Positions 26,630-36,031 of a stretch of 64,000 nucleotides of DNA are shown one piece after another. Position 1 is the first letter of the stretch; each line of letters begins with the position of its first letter. The notes beneath the pieces were generated by a model. The model had not been told where the DNA came from. It did not search any database and was given only the letters and a program-made list of their open reading frames with translations. Source of the stretch: Streptomyces fradiae ATCC 10745 = DSM 40063 (GTDB taxonomy: Bacteria; Actinomycetota; Actinomycetes; Streptomycetales; Streptomycetaceae). The DNA lies in NCBI RefSeq assembly GCF_008704425.1, contig NZ_CP023696.1:1536501-1600500 (forward strand). The letters are read 5' to 3'. The position numbers and the translations under genes are program-made.

Positions 26630-26898
26630 GCCGCGGCCCCTTCACATATCGTGACCTTGCACGCGAATCGTTCTGGGACGATAAATCGACTCCGACCCGG
26701 CGGCAACGGGGCACGCCGCCCGTACCGGCCACCCGGTACCCGACCAGGCGAGCCCGCGCGTCCGCCGGCCGGGTCCCACCCGCACCCGCGCGCCCTGCGC
26801 CCCGTACCGGACGCGGCGCGCGCCCCCGTGGCCGTTCGGGGCACCCCCGTCACGGCCGCCCGCCGGCAAACCGGTCGGCCGGTGCCGGTGCGGGCCCT
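26630..26898. other. Divergent promoter region, TraR/DksA-like gene and ileS
   Basis: No gene is supported here. The first ~60 bases next to the TraR/DksA-like gene are AT-richer and hold its promoter; TATGTG, read on the minus strand, is a possible -10. The rest is GC-rich and unremarkable up to the ileS -10. Confidence 0.4.
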
Positions 26899-26904
26899 TA
26901 CACT
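26899..26904 (+). promoter_or_regulatory. Candidate -10 element of ileS
   Basis: TACACT lies just upstream of the T-box leader, as expected for a transcript starting near 26911. No good -35 hexamer is visible at 16-18 bp. Confidence 0.4.
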
Positions 26905-26907
26905 GGG

Positions 26908-27193
26908 CGCAGCGAAAGGCGTGGATGGGGACGAGTAGCGTCGTACGCGGCCGTGAGCGACCCGGGGACGGTGAGAGCCCGGGGGCGAGCCCGACGTGAA
27001 GCATCACCCCGGAGCCGCCGGAAGAACGCCTCGGACGTGGGCCCGCCCACGGGCACGAGGTCAGTAGAACCGGCTTCGCGACCCGAATGAGGGGGCTCCG
27101 GGCCGAGTGCCCGGCGCCAAGGAGGGTGGTACCGCGGGAGCACGCGCTCTCGTCCCTCCGACGGAACGACGAACCTGTCCGCCGGAGGAACCG
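26908..27193 (+). ncRNA. T-box riboswitch leader of ileS (translational type)
   Basis: The leader contains the T-box core AAGGAGGGTGGTACCGCGGG (27119-27138), including the TGG bulge that pairs with the uncharged tRNA ACCA end, and an early GGGGACGAGTA block typical of actinobacterial ileS leaders. An ATC at 27003-27005 is a candidate isoleucine specifier. The CCTCC at 27155-27159 can pair either with GGAGG of the T-box (27121-27125) or with GGAGG of the ileS ribosome site (27184-27188). Uncharged tRNA-Ile would stabilise the first pairing and free the ribosome site. There is no U-tract terminator, which supports translational control. Confidence 0.88.
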
Positions 27194-30100
27194 ATGTCGC
27201 AGTACCGCCAGGTACCCGCCCAGGTCGACCTGCCCGCGCTCGAGCACGCCGTGCTCGATTTCTGGCGCGAGAGCAAGGTCTTCGCCAAGAGCCTCGAACA
27301 GTCCGAGGGCCGCCCCGAGTGGGTCTTCTACGAGGGCCCGCCCACGGCCAACGGCATGCCGGGCGCCCACCACATCGAGGCCCGCGTCTTCAAGGACGTG
27401 TTCCCCCGGTTCCGGACCATGCGCGGCTACCACGTGGCCCGCAAGGCCGGCTGGGACTGCCACGGCCTGCCGGTGGAGCTCGCCGTCGAGAAGGAGCTCG
27501 GCTTCTCCGGCAAGAAGGACATCGAGGCGTACGGCATCGCCGAGTTCAACGCCAAGTGCCGCGAGTCCGTCACCCGGCACACCGACGCGTTCGCCGAGCT
27601 GACGACCCGCATGGGCTACTGGGTCGACCTGGACGAGGCGTACCGCACGATGGACCCCGAGTACATCGAGTCCGTGTGGTGGTCCCTCAAGGAGATCTTC
27701 GGCAAGGGCCTGCTGGTCCAGGACCACCGCGTCGCCCCCTGGTGCCCGCGCTGCGGCACGGGCCTGTCGGACCACGAGCTGGCGCAGGGGTACGAGACGG
27801 TCGTCGACCCGTCCGTGTACGTCCGCTTCCCGCTGACCTCCGGGCCCCTCGCGGGCGAGGCGTCCCTCGTCGTCTGGACGACGACGCCGTGGACGCTCGT
27901 GTCCAACACGGCGGTCGCCGCGCACCCCGACGTGACGTACGCCGTCGCGACCGACGGCCGGGAGAAGCTGGTCGTCGCCCAGCCGCTGCTGGAGAAGGCC
28001 CTCGGCGAGGGCTGGGAGGCCACGGGGCAGACCTTCACCGGCGCGGAGATGGAGCGCTGGACCTACCGGCGCCCCTTCGAGCTGGTGGAGTTCCCCGAGG
28101 CCGCGCACTTCGTGGTGAACGCCGAGTACGTCACCACCGAGGACGGCACGGGCCTCGTGCACCAGGCGCCGGCCTTCGGTGAGGACGACCTCAAGGTGTG
28201 CCGCTCCTACGGCCTGCCGGTCGTCAACCCGGTCCGCCCCGACGGGACCTTCGAGGAGGGCCTGCCGCTCGTCGGCGGGGTGTTCTTCAAGAAGGCCGAC
28301 GAGGCGCTCACCGCCGACCTGGACGCGCGCGGCCTGCTGTTCCGGCACATCGCGTACGAGCACAGCTACCCGCACTGCTGGCGCTGCCACACGGCGCTGC
28401 TGTACTACGCGCAGCCGTCCTGGTACATCCGCACCACGGCCGTCAAGGACCGGCTGCTGGAGGAGAACGAGGCGACCAACTGGTTCCCCGACTCCGTCAA
28501 GCACGGCCGCTTCGGCGACTGGCTGAACAACAACATCGACTGGGCGCTCTCCCGCAACCGCTACTGGGGCACGCCGCTGCCGATCTGGCGCTGCGAGGAG
28601 GGCCACCTCACGTGCGTCGGCTCCCGGGCGGAGCTGACCGAGCTGACCGGCACGGACCAGTCGGACCTGGACCCGCACCGCCCGTACATCGACGACGTCG
28701 TCTTCGGCTGCACCCACGAGGGGTGCGCGCTCACCGCGACGCGCGTGCCGGAGGTCATCGACGCCTGGTACGACTCGGGTTCCATGCCGTTCGCGCAGTG
28801 GGGCTACCCGTACAAGAACAAGGAGCTGTTCGAGAAGCGCTACCCGGCGCAGTTCATCTCCGAGGCCATCGACCAGACCCGCGGCTGGTTCTACACGCTG
28901 ATGGCGGTCGGCACGCTCGTCTTCGACAAGTCGTCGTACGAGAACGTGGTGTGCCTGGGCCACATCCTGGCCGAGGACGGCCGGAAGATGTCCAAGCACC
29001 TGGGCAACATCCTCCAGCCGATCCCGCTGATGGACCAGCACGGAGCGGACGCGGTGCGCTGGTTCATGGCGGCCGGCGGCTCCCCGTGGGCGGCCCGCCG
29101 CGTCGGTCACGGCACGATCCAGGAGGTCGTCCGCAAGACGCTCCTCACGTACTGGAACACGGTCGCCTTCCAGGCGCTGTACGCGCGCACGGCGGGCTGG
29201 GCGCCGTCCGCCGCCGACCCGGCCCCGTCCGAGCGCACGGTCCTCGACCGGTGGCTGCTGAGCGAACTGCACGCGCTGACCGACCAGGTCACGCAGTCGC
29301 TGGAGGCGTACGACACGCAGCGCGCCGGCAAGCTGCTCTCCGCCTTCGTGGACGACCTGTCGAACTGGTACGTGCGCCGCTCGCGGCGCCGGTTCTGGCA
29401 GGGCGACAAGGCGGCGCTGCGCACCCTGCACGAGGTGGTCGAGACCGTCACGCGCCTGATGGCCCCGCTGACCCCGTTCATCACCGAGCGGGTCTGGCAG
29501 GACCTGGTGGTGCCGGTGACGCCGGACGCCCCCGAGTCGGTGCACCTGTCGACCTGGCCGGAGGCGGACCGGGCGGCGATCGACCCGGCGCTGTCGCAGC
29601 AGATGGCGCTCGTCCGGCGGCTGGTGGAGCTGGGCCGCGCCACGCGCGCGGAGTCCGGTGTGAAGACCCGGCAGCCGCTGTCGCGCGCGCTGGTCGCGGC
29701 GGCCGGCTTCGAGGCGCTCTCCCCCGAGCTGCGCGCGCAGATCACCGAGGAGCTGAACGTCTCGTCGCTGGCGTCGCTGTCCGAGGTGGGCGGCTCGCTG
29801 GTCGACACGACGGCGAAGGCGAACTTCCGCGCGCTGGGCAAGCGGTTCGGCAAGGGCGTGCAGGACGTCGCCAAGGCGATCGCGGGGACGGACGCGGCGG
29901 GCCTGTCGCTGGCGCTGCGCGCGGGCGAGGCGACGCTCGACGTCGGCGGCGAGACGATCACGCTCACCCCGGAGGAGGTCATCATCACGGAGACCCCGCG
30001 CGAGGGCTGGTCCGTGGCCTCCGACGCGGGAGCGACCGTCGCCCTGGACCTGGAGATCACCCCGGAGCTGCGGCTGGCCGGTCTGGCACGCGACGCGATC

Positions 30101-30331
30101 CGGCTCATCCAGGAGGCGCGGAAGAACAGCGGCCTGGACGTCGCGGACCGGATCGCCCTGCGCTGGGAGGCGACGGACGGAGAGGTCGCCTCCGCCCTGG
30201 AGGAGCACTCGGGGCTCATCGCGGAGGAGGTCCTGGCCACCGACTTCGCCCGCGGCGAGGGCGACGGGGCGTACGGCGAGGCGTTCACCGACGAGGCGCT
30301 GTCCCTGACCTTCCGCCTCCGCAAGGCGTAG
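27194..30331 (+). CDS. ileS: Isoleucyl-tRNA synthetase
   Basis: The 1045-aa class Ia synthetase has a HIGH-type motif (PTANGMPGAHHI, about residues 50-62) and GWDCHGLPVE. A zinc-binding CPRCG occurs near residue 185 in the editing/insert region, and WTTTPWTLVSN marks the CP1 editing site. The KMSKS loop reads GRKMSKHLGN (about residue 598). The anticodon-binding C-terminal region ends at TAG 30329-30331. It charges tRNA-Ile and clears Val-tRNA-Ile. ATG 27194 is preceded by GGAGGA at 27184-27189, which is sequestered by the T-box leader. It is monocistronic, with a hairpin directly downstream. Confidence 0.97.
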   Translation: MSQYRQVPAQVDLPALEHAVLDFWRESKVFAKSLEQSEGRPEWVFYEGPPTANGMPGAHHIEARVFKDVFPRFRTMRGYHVARKAGWDCHGLPVELAVEKELGFSGKKDIEAYGIAEFNAKCRESVTRHTDAFAELTTRMGYWVDLDEAYRTMDPEYIESVWWSLKEIFGKGLLVQDHRVAPWCPRCGTGLSDHELAQGYETVVDPSVYVRFPLTSGPLAGEASLVVWTTTPWTLVSNTAVAAHPDVTYAVATDGREKLVVAQPLLEKALGEGWEATGQTFTGAEMERWTYRRPFELVEFPEAAHFVVNAEYVTTEDGTGLVHQAPAFGEDDLKVCRSYGLPVVNPVRPDGTFEEGLPLVGGVFFKKADEALTADLDARGLLFRHIAYEHSYPHCWRCHTALLYYAQPSWYIRTTAVKDRLLEENEATNWFPDSVKHGRFGDWLNNNIDWALSRNRYWGTPLPIWRCEEGHLTCVGSRAELTELTGTDQSDLDPHRPYIDDVVFGCTHEGCALTATRVPEVIDAWYDSGSMPFAQWGYPYKNKELFEKRYPAQFISEAIDQTRGWFYTLMAVGTLVFDKSSYENVVCLGHILAEDGRKMSKHLGNILQPIPLMDQHGADAVRWFMAAGGSPWAARRVGHGTIQEVVRKTLLTYWNTVAFQALYARTAGWAPSAADPAPSERTVLDRWLLSELHALTDQVTQSLEAYDTQRAGKLLSAFVDDLSNWYVRRSRRRFWQGDKAALRTLHEVVETVTRLMAPLTPFITERVWQDLVVPVTPDAPESVHLSTWPEADRAAIDPALSQQMALVRRLVELGRATRAESGVKTRQPLSRALVAAAGFEALSPELRAQITEELNVSSLASLSEVGGSLVDTTAKANFRALGKRFGKGVQDVAKAIAGTDAAGLSLALRAGEATLDVGGETITLTPEEVIITETPREGWSVASDAGATVALDLEITPELRLAGLARDAIRLIQEARKNSGLDVADRIALRWEATDGEVASALEEHSGLIAEEVLATDFARGEGDGAYGEAFTDEALSLTFRLRKA

Positions 30332-30361
30332 GCCGCCGCGGGGCACCGCCCCGCCCGCCAG

Positions 30362-30389
30362 AAGCCCCGGCCGTACGCGGCCGGGGCTT
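30362..30389 (+). terminator. Terminator of ileS
   Basis: A perfect 12-bp stem: AAGCCCCGGCCG (30362-30373) pairs with 30378-30389 around a TACG loop, followed by TTT at 30388-30390. It lies 30 bases after the stop. Confidence 0.85.
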
Positions 30390-30660
30390 TCCGGCGTCCC
30401 GGCCCCCGGCCCCGTCCGCGTCGCACCCGCCGACGCGCCGCTCCGGCCCGCCGGCACCCCCGTGGCGGAGGCCGCCCCGCCGAGAGCCGACGTCCCGGTG
30501 GCCGCCCCAGGCGTACGGGCCCACCGGCAGCGGCACCGGGCGGCGTCGGCCGCGGGAGCGGGGGCAGGAGCGGCGGCGGGCACGGCCCCGGCCCACCGCC
30601 GCGCGCCCGCCCGACCGCCCGCCCGGCACGGGAGGCACGGCCGTACCGCGGGGACGGCAA
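30390..30660. other. Intergenic region between ileS and divIVA terminators
   Basis: About 270 bp of very GC-rich sequence between the two convergent terminators. Open frames here are compositional artefacts without ribosome sites. I see nothing else in it. Confidence 0.5.
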
Positions 30661-30699
30661 AGGGCCGGGCCCGGGACGTCGTGTCCCGGGCCCGGCCCT
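30661..30699 (-). terminator. Terminator of the divIVA operon
   Basis: A perfect 17-bp inverted repeat, 30661-30677 with 30683-30699, around a five-base loop, 18 bases beyond the divIVA stop. Confidence 0.85.
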
Positions 30700-30717
30700 C
30701 GCCGACTGCCTTCGGCT

Positions 30718-31794
30718 TTAGTTGTCGTCCTCGTCGATGAGGAAACCACGCATCGGCGACGGCGCCTGCTGCATCGGCTGCGGGGCCTGGGGCCGCACCG
30801 GTGCCATCGGCTGGGTCATCGCCGGCGACATCTGCTGCTGGCCGCCGTACGACGGGCCGCCGCCCATCGACGGGGAGCCGCCCATCGGCTGGTTGCCGCC
30901 GTACGACGGGCCGTTCGCACCGGCCGACGCCATCGACGGGGACGGCGGCAGCGACGGGGCGGCGGACGGCGTGCGCGGCGGGGCCAGCGACTCGTCGCCC
31001 TGGCTCTCCAGCTGACGCAGCTGGCTCTCCAGGTACGACTTCAGACGCGTGCGGTACTCGCGCTCGAAGCCGCGCAGGTCCTCGACCTTGCGCTCCAGCG
31101 TGGCGCGGGCCGACTCCAGCGAGCCCATCGCGACGCGGTGCTTCTCCTGCGCGTCCCGCTCCAGCGCGTCGGCCTTGGCGCGGGCGTCCCGCTCCAGGCC
31201 CTCGGCGCGCGACCGGGCCTCACCGACGATCTTGTTGGCCTCGGAGCGGGCCTCCGCGATCGCCTGGTCGGCAGTCTGCTGGGCCAGCGACAGAACGCGC
31301 GCAGCGCTGTCGCCGCCGGGCCCCTGCTGGGGCATCCCCGGACCGTGACCACCCATGGGTCCGCCCATCGGGCCGCCCATGGGGCCGCCCTGCATGGGGC
31401 CGGGGCCGTGCGGACCCTGCGGTCCGCCGTGGCTGGGACCGGCCGGCAGCTGGGGAGCACCACCGGGCAGCTGGGGGGGACCCATCTGCGGGGGCTGCTG
31501 CTGGACCGGCGGACCGGATATGGCGGCGGGCACCGGGCCCCCCGGACCGCCGGGGCCGACCGGGCGCTCCTGCTGCTGCTCCGGCGGTTTGCGCATCGCC
31601 TGCTGCTGGCTCTGCGCGGCGGCACGCGTCGCGGCGGCCAGCTTCGCGCGCAGGTCCTCGTTCTCTCGGAGCAGGCGGGTCAGCTCGGCCTCGACCTCGT
31701 CGAGAAAGGCATCGACCTCGTCCTCGTCGTAGCCCTCTCGGAGACGGACGGTCGTGAACTGCTTGTTCCGCACGTCCTCGGGGGTCAGCGGCAT
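30718..31794 (-). CDS. divIVA: Polar growth determinant DivIVA
   Basis: The 358-aa protein begins [38 protein letters not shown], the membrane-binding N-terminal domain and first coiled coil of DivIVA/Wag31. A Pro/Gly/Gln-rich linker (about 75-165, with [10 protein letters not shown] repeats) and a second long coiled coil (about 165-270) follow. The C-terminus is disordered and ends FLIDEDDN. In streptomycetes it marks hyphal tips and branch sites and recruits the polar wall-synthesis machinery. It is the last gene of the minus-strand division cluster, 49 bp after sepG. Confidence 0.96.
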   Translation of the reverse strand: MPLTPEDVRNKQFTTVRLREGYDEDEVDAFLDEVEAELTRLLRENEDLRAKLAAATRAAAQSQQQAMRKPPEQQQERPVGPGGPGGPVPAAISGPPVQQQPPQMGPPQLPGGAPQLPAGPSHGGPQGPHGPGPMQGGPMGGPMGGPMGGHGPGMPQQGPGGDSAARVLSLAQQTADQAIAEARSEANKIVGEARSRAEGLERDARAKADALERDAQEKHRVAMGSLESARATLERKVEDLRGFEREYRTRLKSYLESQLRQLESQGDESLAPPRTPSAAPSLPPSPSMASAGANGPSYGGNQPMGGSPSMGGGPSYGGQQQMSPAMTQPMAPVRPQAPQPMQQAPSPMRGFLIDEDDN

Positions 31795-31843
31795 CTCTTC
31801 TTCACCTCTACGTAGTCGTCGGCAGTCGGCAGGACCGTATCGC

Positions 31844-32140
31844 TCACACCCTCATCGCGAAGGTACCCACGATGTTGAGCAGGATGTAGACGATGATCAT
31901 CAGAACGAAGAAGGACAGGTCGAGTGCCACGCCCCCGAGACGCAGCGGTGGGATGAACCGCTGCAGAAGCTTCAGTGGTGGATCGGTGACAGTGTAGGTG
32001 GCCTCCAGGACGACCACCATCGCCTTGCCGGGTTGCCATGAACGGGCGAACTGGAAGACGTACTGCATGACCAGCCGGAAGATCAGCAGGATCAGGAAGC
32101 ACATCAGCGCGATGTAGATCACCTGTAGTGCGATACCCAT
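31844..32140 (-). CDS. sepG: YggT/YlmG family membrane protein SepG
   Basis: The 98-aa protein has two membrane helices (about 5-25 and 70-92) flanking the conserved YggT core [25 protein letters not shown]. In Streptomyces the protein at this locus, also called YlmG, helps SepF and FtsZ localise to sporulation septa and affects nucleoid compaction. It sits between sepF and divIVA, the conserved actinobacterial order, with a 66-bp gap after sepF. Confidence 0.93.
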   Translation of the reverse strand: MGIALQVIYIALMCFLILLIFRLVMQYVFQFARSWQPGKAMVVVLEATYTVTDPPLKLLQRFIPPLRLGGVALDLSFFVLMIIVYILLNIVGTFAMRV

Positions 32141-32206
32141 CCCGCGTTCCCTCTCCCCTGGCGCTCTGTACCGGCCTGTCGGCCGGGCCGTTCCCGGTGT
32201 CGTGTC

Positions 32207-32824
32207 TCAGCTCTGGTTGAAGAATCCGCCCTCTGCGATGCGGGCCTTGTCCTCCGCCGTGACATCGACGTTAGCAGGCGACAACAGGAACACCTTCTGC
32301 GTCACTCGCTCAATGCTGCCATGCAGCCCGAAGACGAGACCGGCCGCGAAGTCGACAAGTCGCTTCGCGTCCGTGTCGTCCATCTCCGTGAGGTTCATGA
32401 TCACGGGCGTGCCCTCGCGGAAGTGTTCCCCGATGGTACGGGCCTCGTTGTAGGTCCGCGGGTGCAGCGTCGTGATGCGGTAGGGCTCCCGCTCGGACAC
32501 GACCTTGGGCATGATCACCGGTGCGCTCTTCTCCAGGCTCGGGCGTTCAGGTGTGATGGACGCCACGGGGGCGATTCGGGCGGGTCGTCCGCTTTCAGCG
32601 GGAAGCGCAACAGGCTCGCGCTGGGCTGGGGGTTGCGCCACCGGCGCACGGACCGGCTCCTCACGCTCCACCTGCCGGGGGGGCTGGTGGTGGCGCCGGT
32701 CACGCTCGGGCTCCGGCTCGAGCTCGGGCTCGAAGTCGTCATCGGGGTCGAAGCCCCGCCCGTCGTACCCATCGTCCTCCACGAGGCCGAGGTAGACCGC
32801 CATCTTGCGCATCGCGCCGGCCAT
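32207..32824 (-). CDS. sepF: Cell division protein SepF
   Basis: The 205-aa protein has an N-terminal amphipathic membrane-targeting helix ([17 protein letters not shown]), an acidic and Pro-rich linker (about 20-100), and the SepF beta-sandwich ([30 protein letters not shown]...[17 protein letters not shown]...[11 protein letters not shown]). It anchors FtsZ to the membrane in actinobacteria, which lack the ftsA gene here. The start is preceded by GGAGGAATCGGAGA. The 124-bp region upstream holds inverted repeats and a likely promoter. Confidence 0.95.
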   Translation of the reverse strand: MAGAMRKMAVYLGLVEDDGYDGRGFDPDDDFEPELEPEPERDRRHHQPPRQVEREEPVRAPVAQPPAQREPVALPAESGRPARIAPVASITPERPSLEKSAPVIMPKVVSEREPYRITTLHPRTYNEARTIGEHFREGTPVIMNLTEMDDTDAKRLVDFAAGLVFGLHGSIERVTQKVFLLSPANVDVTAEDKARIAEGGFFNQS

Positions 32825-32890
32825 TCTCCGATTCCTCCGCTCTGTGGTGGATCGGCAACGTCAGGTCGCGCCCGCGATCCACTGGGCCTG

Positions 32891-32906
32891 TCCGCTATTT
32901 GGCGGA
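32891..32906. promoter_or_regulatory. Inverted repeats in the sepF promoter region
   Basis: TCCGC-TATTTG-GCGGA (32891-32906) is an inverted repeat. It lies next to a second one, GACCA-N12-TGGTC (about 32910-32931), inside an AT-richer patch. TATGGT, read on the minus strand, is a possible -10 for sepF. The first repeat resembles one upstream of phoD (16321-16338). Confidence 0.35.
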
Positions 32907-32948
32907 AATGACCATATTTTCTGCTGTGGTCCGACTTGCTTCGCGACG

Positions 32949-33677
32949 TTACCCGAGCCGGGGACGGACTCCGAGCACCGCCGTACCGATGCGCACATGT
33001 GTCGCCCCGGCCGCCACGGCGTCCTCGAGGTCCGCGCTCATCCCGGCCGACACCATGGTCGCAGCCGGGCGGGTCGCGCGCAGGCGCGACGACAATTCCA
33101 TCAACCGGTCGAACGCCGCGCGTTGACGGCCCGCGTACGGCCCGGCCAGCGGCGCGACCGTCATCAGCCCGCCGAGCCGCAGTCCGGGCGCGTCGTCGAC
33201 GGCCGCCGCCAACTCGGCGATCCCCTCGGGCGCGACGCCCCCGCGCGCGCCCCGCCCGGTCGCGTCGGCGTCGAGCGCCACCTGGATCAGGCAGTCCAGC
33301 TCCCGCCCGGTGCGGGCGGCGGCGGCCGAGAGGGCGGAGACCAGCCTCAACCGGTCGACCGACTGCACGACCTGGGCGTAACCGGCCACGGAACGCACCT
33401 TGTTGGTCTGGAGCTGACCGACGAAGTGCCACGTCAGATCGAGGTCGGCGCAGGCGGCGGCCTTGGGTGCGGCGTCCTGGTCGCGGTTCTCCGCGACATG
33501 CCGGACGCCGAGTTCGTGGAGGATGCGGACGTCACCGGCCGGGTAGGTCTTGGTGACCACGATGAGAGTCACGTCCTCGCGCGGGCGCCCGGCCGCCGCG
33601 CAGGCCGCGGCGATACGTTCCTCCACCCGCGCGAGGTTCGCGGCGAGTTCGGCCCTGCGGCCCTCCGCGTCCGTCAT
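32949..33677 (-). CDS. yggS: YggS/PROSC-family PLP-binding homeostasis protein
   Basis: The 242-aa TIM-barrel protein has the PLP-lysine motif LIVVTKTYPAGDVRILHELG (lysine about residue 39), then HFVGQLQTNKVRSV and a C-terminal SAGMSADLEDAVAAGATHVRIGTAVLG that binds phosphate. It buffers pyridoxal phosphate and affects amino-acid pools; no catalysis is known. I take ATG 33675-33677. Earlier in-frame codons exist in a short Gly/Thr-rich run (GTGMAGGTGEAGGTG), which may be translated and cannot be ruled out. The neighbours are pgeF upstream and sepF downstream. Confidence 0.9.
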   Translation of the reverse strand: MTDAEGRRAELAANLARVEERIAAACAAAGRPREDVTLIVVTKTYPAGDVRILHELGVRHVAENRDQDAAPKAAACADLDLTWHFVGQLQTNKVRSVAGYAQVVQSVDRLRLVSALSAAAARTGRELDCLIQVALDADATGRGARGGVAPEGIAELAAAVDDAPGLRLGGLMTVAPLAGPYAGRQRAAFDRLMELSSRLRATRPAATMVSAGMSADLEDAVAAGATHVRIGTAVLGVRPRLG

Positions 33678-33727
33678 ACCTGTCCCGCCTGCCTCGCCTG
33701 TCCCGCCCGCCATGCCTGTCACACCCG

Positions 33728-34510
33728 TCACGCCTGCCCTGCCCTGTCTTTCCCGGCCTCCGGCCGGGCGGTGGTGCCGCCGTCGAGCCAGACGTATCCC
33801 GCGAGCCGCCCCGTCGTGCGGTCGCGGCGGTACGAGAAGTGGTCGCCCGACTCGCGGGTGCAGACCGCGGAGGCGTGCCGGTCCCGGACGCCCAGCCGCT
33901 CCAACTGGGCGTGCACCCCGGCGACGACGTCGATCGCCGGCGTACCCCAGGACGTCTCCGCCGCCGCGGCCGGTTCCCGTGCGGCGACCTCGTCCCGCAG
34001 GGCCGCCGGGACCTCGTAGCAGCGGCCGCACACGGCGGGGCCGGTCCGAGCGACGGTCCGGGACGGCTCCGCGCCGAGCGCGGCCATGGCCTCGACCGCG
34101 GCGGGGACGACCCCGGCGGCCATGCCGGGCCGTCCCGCGTGGACGGCGGCCACGACCCCGGCGACCGGGTCGGCCAGCAGGACGGGGACGCAGTCCGCGG
34201 TGAGGACCGCGAGCGGCAGGCCCCGCCGGGCGGTGACGACCCCGTCGCCTTCGGGGACGTCCGCCCCCGCGGGCCAGGGACCGTCGACCACGTGGACGGC
34301 GCGCCCGTGCACCTGGCGCATCCAGACGACCCGCTCCGGGTCGAGCCCCAGCCGCCCGGCCGCGATGCCCCGGTTCCGCCGTACGGCGCCGGGGTCGTCG
34401 CCCACGGCGCCGCCGAGGTTCAGCTCCTCGTACGGAACGGCGCTCACCCCGCCCCACCGGTCGGTGAAGGCGAAGTGGGCGCCGTCCTCGGTGTCGTGCC
34501 GCTCTATCAC
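33728..34510 (-). CDS. pgeF: Peptidoglycan editing factor / YfiH-family copper-fold protein
   Basis: The 260-aa protein has the YfiH (laccase-domain) signature: MRQVHGRAVHVVD, TADCVPVLLADP and VHAGRPGMAAGVV give the His-Cys-His metal site, and CGRCYEVP follows. PgeF in E. coli removes wrongly incorporated L-Ser from muropeptides; relatives act as purine nucleoside phosphorylases or laccases. Immediate proximity to ftsZ (21 bp) and the wall genes supports the wall-editing role. The common HAGWRG is HAGRPG here. Confidence 0.88.
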   Translation of the reverse strand: MIERHDTEDGAHFAFTDRWGGVSAVPYEELNLGGAVGDDPGAVRRNRGIAAGRLGLDPERVVWMRQVHGRAVHVVDGPWPAGADVPEGDGVVTARRGLPLAVLTADCVPVLLADPVAGVVAAVHAGRPGMAAGVVPAAVEAMAALGAEPSRTVARTGPAVCGRCYEVPAALRDEVAAREPAAAAETSWGTPAIDVVAGVHAQLERLGVRDRHASAVCTRESGDHFSYRRDRTTGRLAGYVWLDGGTTARPEAGKDRAGQA

Positions 34511-34531
34511 GTCAGGTTCGCTTCGCGGCCG

Positions 34532-35752
34532 TCACTTCAGGAAGTCCGGGACGTCCAGCTCTTCGGCCTGGCTGTCCGGGTACGGGCGCGTCGTCGGGAT
34601 CGACGGCGGGGCGACCGTCGGGAGCGGGGCCTCCGCGACCGGGGCGGGCTCGGCCGGGGCGGCCGGGGCCTCCTCGCGGACCGGGACGGTGCCGAGGCCG
34701 CTGCCCGCGGGGCGGGCGGACTCGGAGGGGCGGGGCGCCGGGGCCGCGGGCTCCTCGCGCTTGGCCGCCGAGGCGCCGAGCACGTTGTCCCGGCGGGCGG
34801 GCGGCTGGCCGCCGTCGAAGCCGGCCGCGATGACCGTGACCCGCACCTCGTCGCCGAGGGCGTCGTCGATGACGGCGCCGAAGATGATGTTGGCCTCGGG
34901 GTGGGCGGCCTCGCTGACGAGCTGGGCGGCCTCGTTGATCTCGAACAGGCCGAGGTCGGAACCGCCGGAGATGGACAGCAGCACCCCCCGCGCGCCGTCG
35001 ATGGACGCCTCCAGGAGCGGCGAGGAGATCGCCATCTCGGCGGCGGCCACCGCGCGGTCGTCGCCGCGCGCCGAGCCGATGCCCATGAGCGCCGAACCGG
35101 CCTCCGACATGACCGACTTGACGTCGGCGAAGTCGAGGTTGATCAGGCCCGGCGTGGTGATGAGGTCCGTGATGCCCTGGACGCCGGAGAGCAGCACCTG
35201 GTCGGCGGACTTGAACGCGTCCAGCACGCTGACCTGGCGGTCCGAGATGGACAGCAGCCGGTCGTTGGGGATGACGATGAGGGTGTCGACCTCTTCGCGG
35301 AGCTCGGCGATGCCGTCCTCCGCCTGGTTGGCGCGGCGCCGGCCCTCGAAGGTGAAGGGGCGCGTGACCACACCGATGGTCAGCGCGCCGAGGGAGCGCG
35401 CGATGTTGGCGACGACGGGCGCGCCGCCCGTTCCGGTGCCGCCGCCCTCGCCGGCGGTGACGAAGACCATGTCGGCCCCCTTGAGGACCTCCTCGATCTC
35501 CTCGCGGTGGTCCTCCGCCGCCTTGCGGCCGACCGCCGGGTTGGCGCCGGCCCCGAGGCCGCGGGTGAGTTCGCGGCCGACGTCCAGCTTGACGTCGGCG
35601 TCGCTCATCAACAGCGCTTGCGCGTCCGTGTTGATGGCGATGAACTCGACGCCCTTGAGACCGACCTCGATCATTCGGTTGATGGCATTGACACCACCGC
35701 CGCCGACACCGATGACCTTGATGACTGCGAGGTAGTTCTGCGGTGCTGCCAC
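34532..35752 (-). CDS. ftsZ: Cell division GTPase FtsZ
   Basis: The 406-aa tubulin homologue has [13 protein letters not shown] for phosphate binding, the tubulin signature [13 protein letters not shown] (about residues 102-114) and the T7 loop [12 protein letters not shown] ~75-residue disordered linker is followed by the conserved C-terminal peptide ([10 protein letters not shown]) that contacts SepF. It polymerises into the Z-ring; in streptomycetes it is needed for cross-walls and sporulation septa. The GTG start has GAGAGG upstream. A 279-bp region before it holds a promoter and a leader hairpin, consistent with separate developmental control. Confidence 0.98.
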   Translation of the reverse strand: MAAPQNYLAVIKVIGVGGGGVNAINRMIEVGLKGVEFIAINTDAQALLMSDADVKLDVGRELTRGLGAGANPAVGRKAAEDHREEIEEVLKGADMVFVTAGEGGGTGTGGAPVVANIARSLGALTIGVVTRPFTFEGRRRANQAEDGIAELREEVDTLIVIPNDRLLSISDRQVSVLDAFKSADQVLLSGVQGITDLITTPGLINLDFADVKSVMSEAGSALMGIGSARGDDRAVAAAEMAISSPLLEASIDGARGVLLSISGGSDLGLFEINEAAQLVSEAAHPEANIIFGAVIDDALGDEVRVTVIAAGFDGGQPPARRDNVLGASAAKREEPAAPAPRPSESARPAGSGLGTVPVREEAPAAPAEPAPVAEAPLPTVAPPSIPTTRPYPDSQAEELDVPDFLK

Positions 35753-35850
35753 GTCGAAGGCCTCTCGCCTCGAGTTACGTGCCGCCGCTGCGCGCTGCGT
35801 GGCGCGCCGCGTCGGCGGATGCCGAAGGGTCGGTCCGAATCGCCGACCCG

Positions 35851-35875
35851 AACCCTAACGTTCAAGTTTAGGGTT
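35851..35875 (-). promoter_or_regulatory. Leader hairpin upstream of ftsZ
   Basis: AACCCTAA (35851-35858) and TTAGGGTT (35868-35875) form an 8-bp inverted repeat with a nine-base spacer in the untranslated leader of ftsZ, about 100 bases before the start codon. It is AT-rich compared with its surroundings and could be an operator or an mRNA hairpin. Confidence 0.5.
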
Positions 35876-35911
35876 ACCAGTGTGCCTGCTCCCTGGACTC
35901 TTCCGAACAGG

Positions 35912-35941
35912 ACACTAGGTCGACGAGTGGCGCGCGTTCAA
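35912..35941 (-). promoter_or_regulatory. ftsZ: Candidate ftsZ promoter with overlapping GACAC (WhiA-type) site
   Basis: On the minus strand TTGAAC (35936-35941) and TAGTGT (35912-35917) are 18 bp apart. The sequence GACAC (35911-35915, plus strand), the short WhiA recognition word, overlaps the -10. WhiA/WhiB activation of ftsZ is established in Streptomyces; that this copy is the functional site is inference. A short GTTC-AAC-GAAC inverted repeat covers the -35. Confidence 0.5.
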
Positions 35942-36031
35942 CGAACACGCCGAACCTCCCGTTTTTCTTTTCACCCTATGTGATCACCCACGGCGCTGAC
36001 CAACCAGGGTGCTGGCCAGGGCTTATGCACG

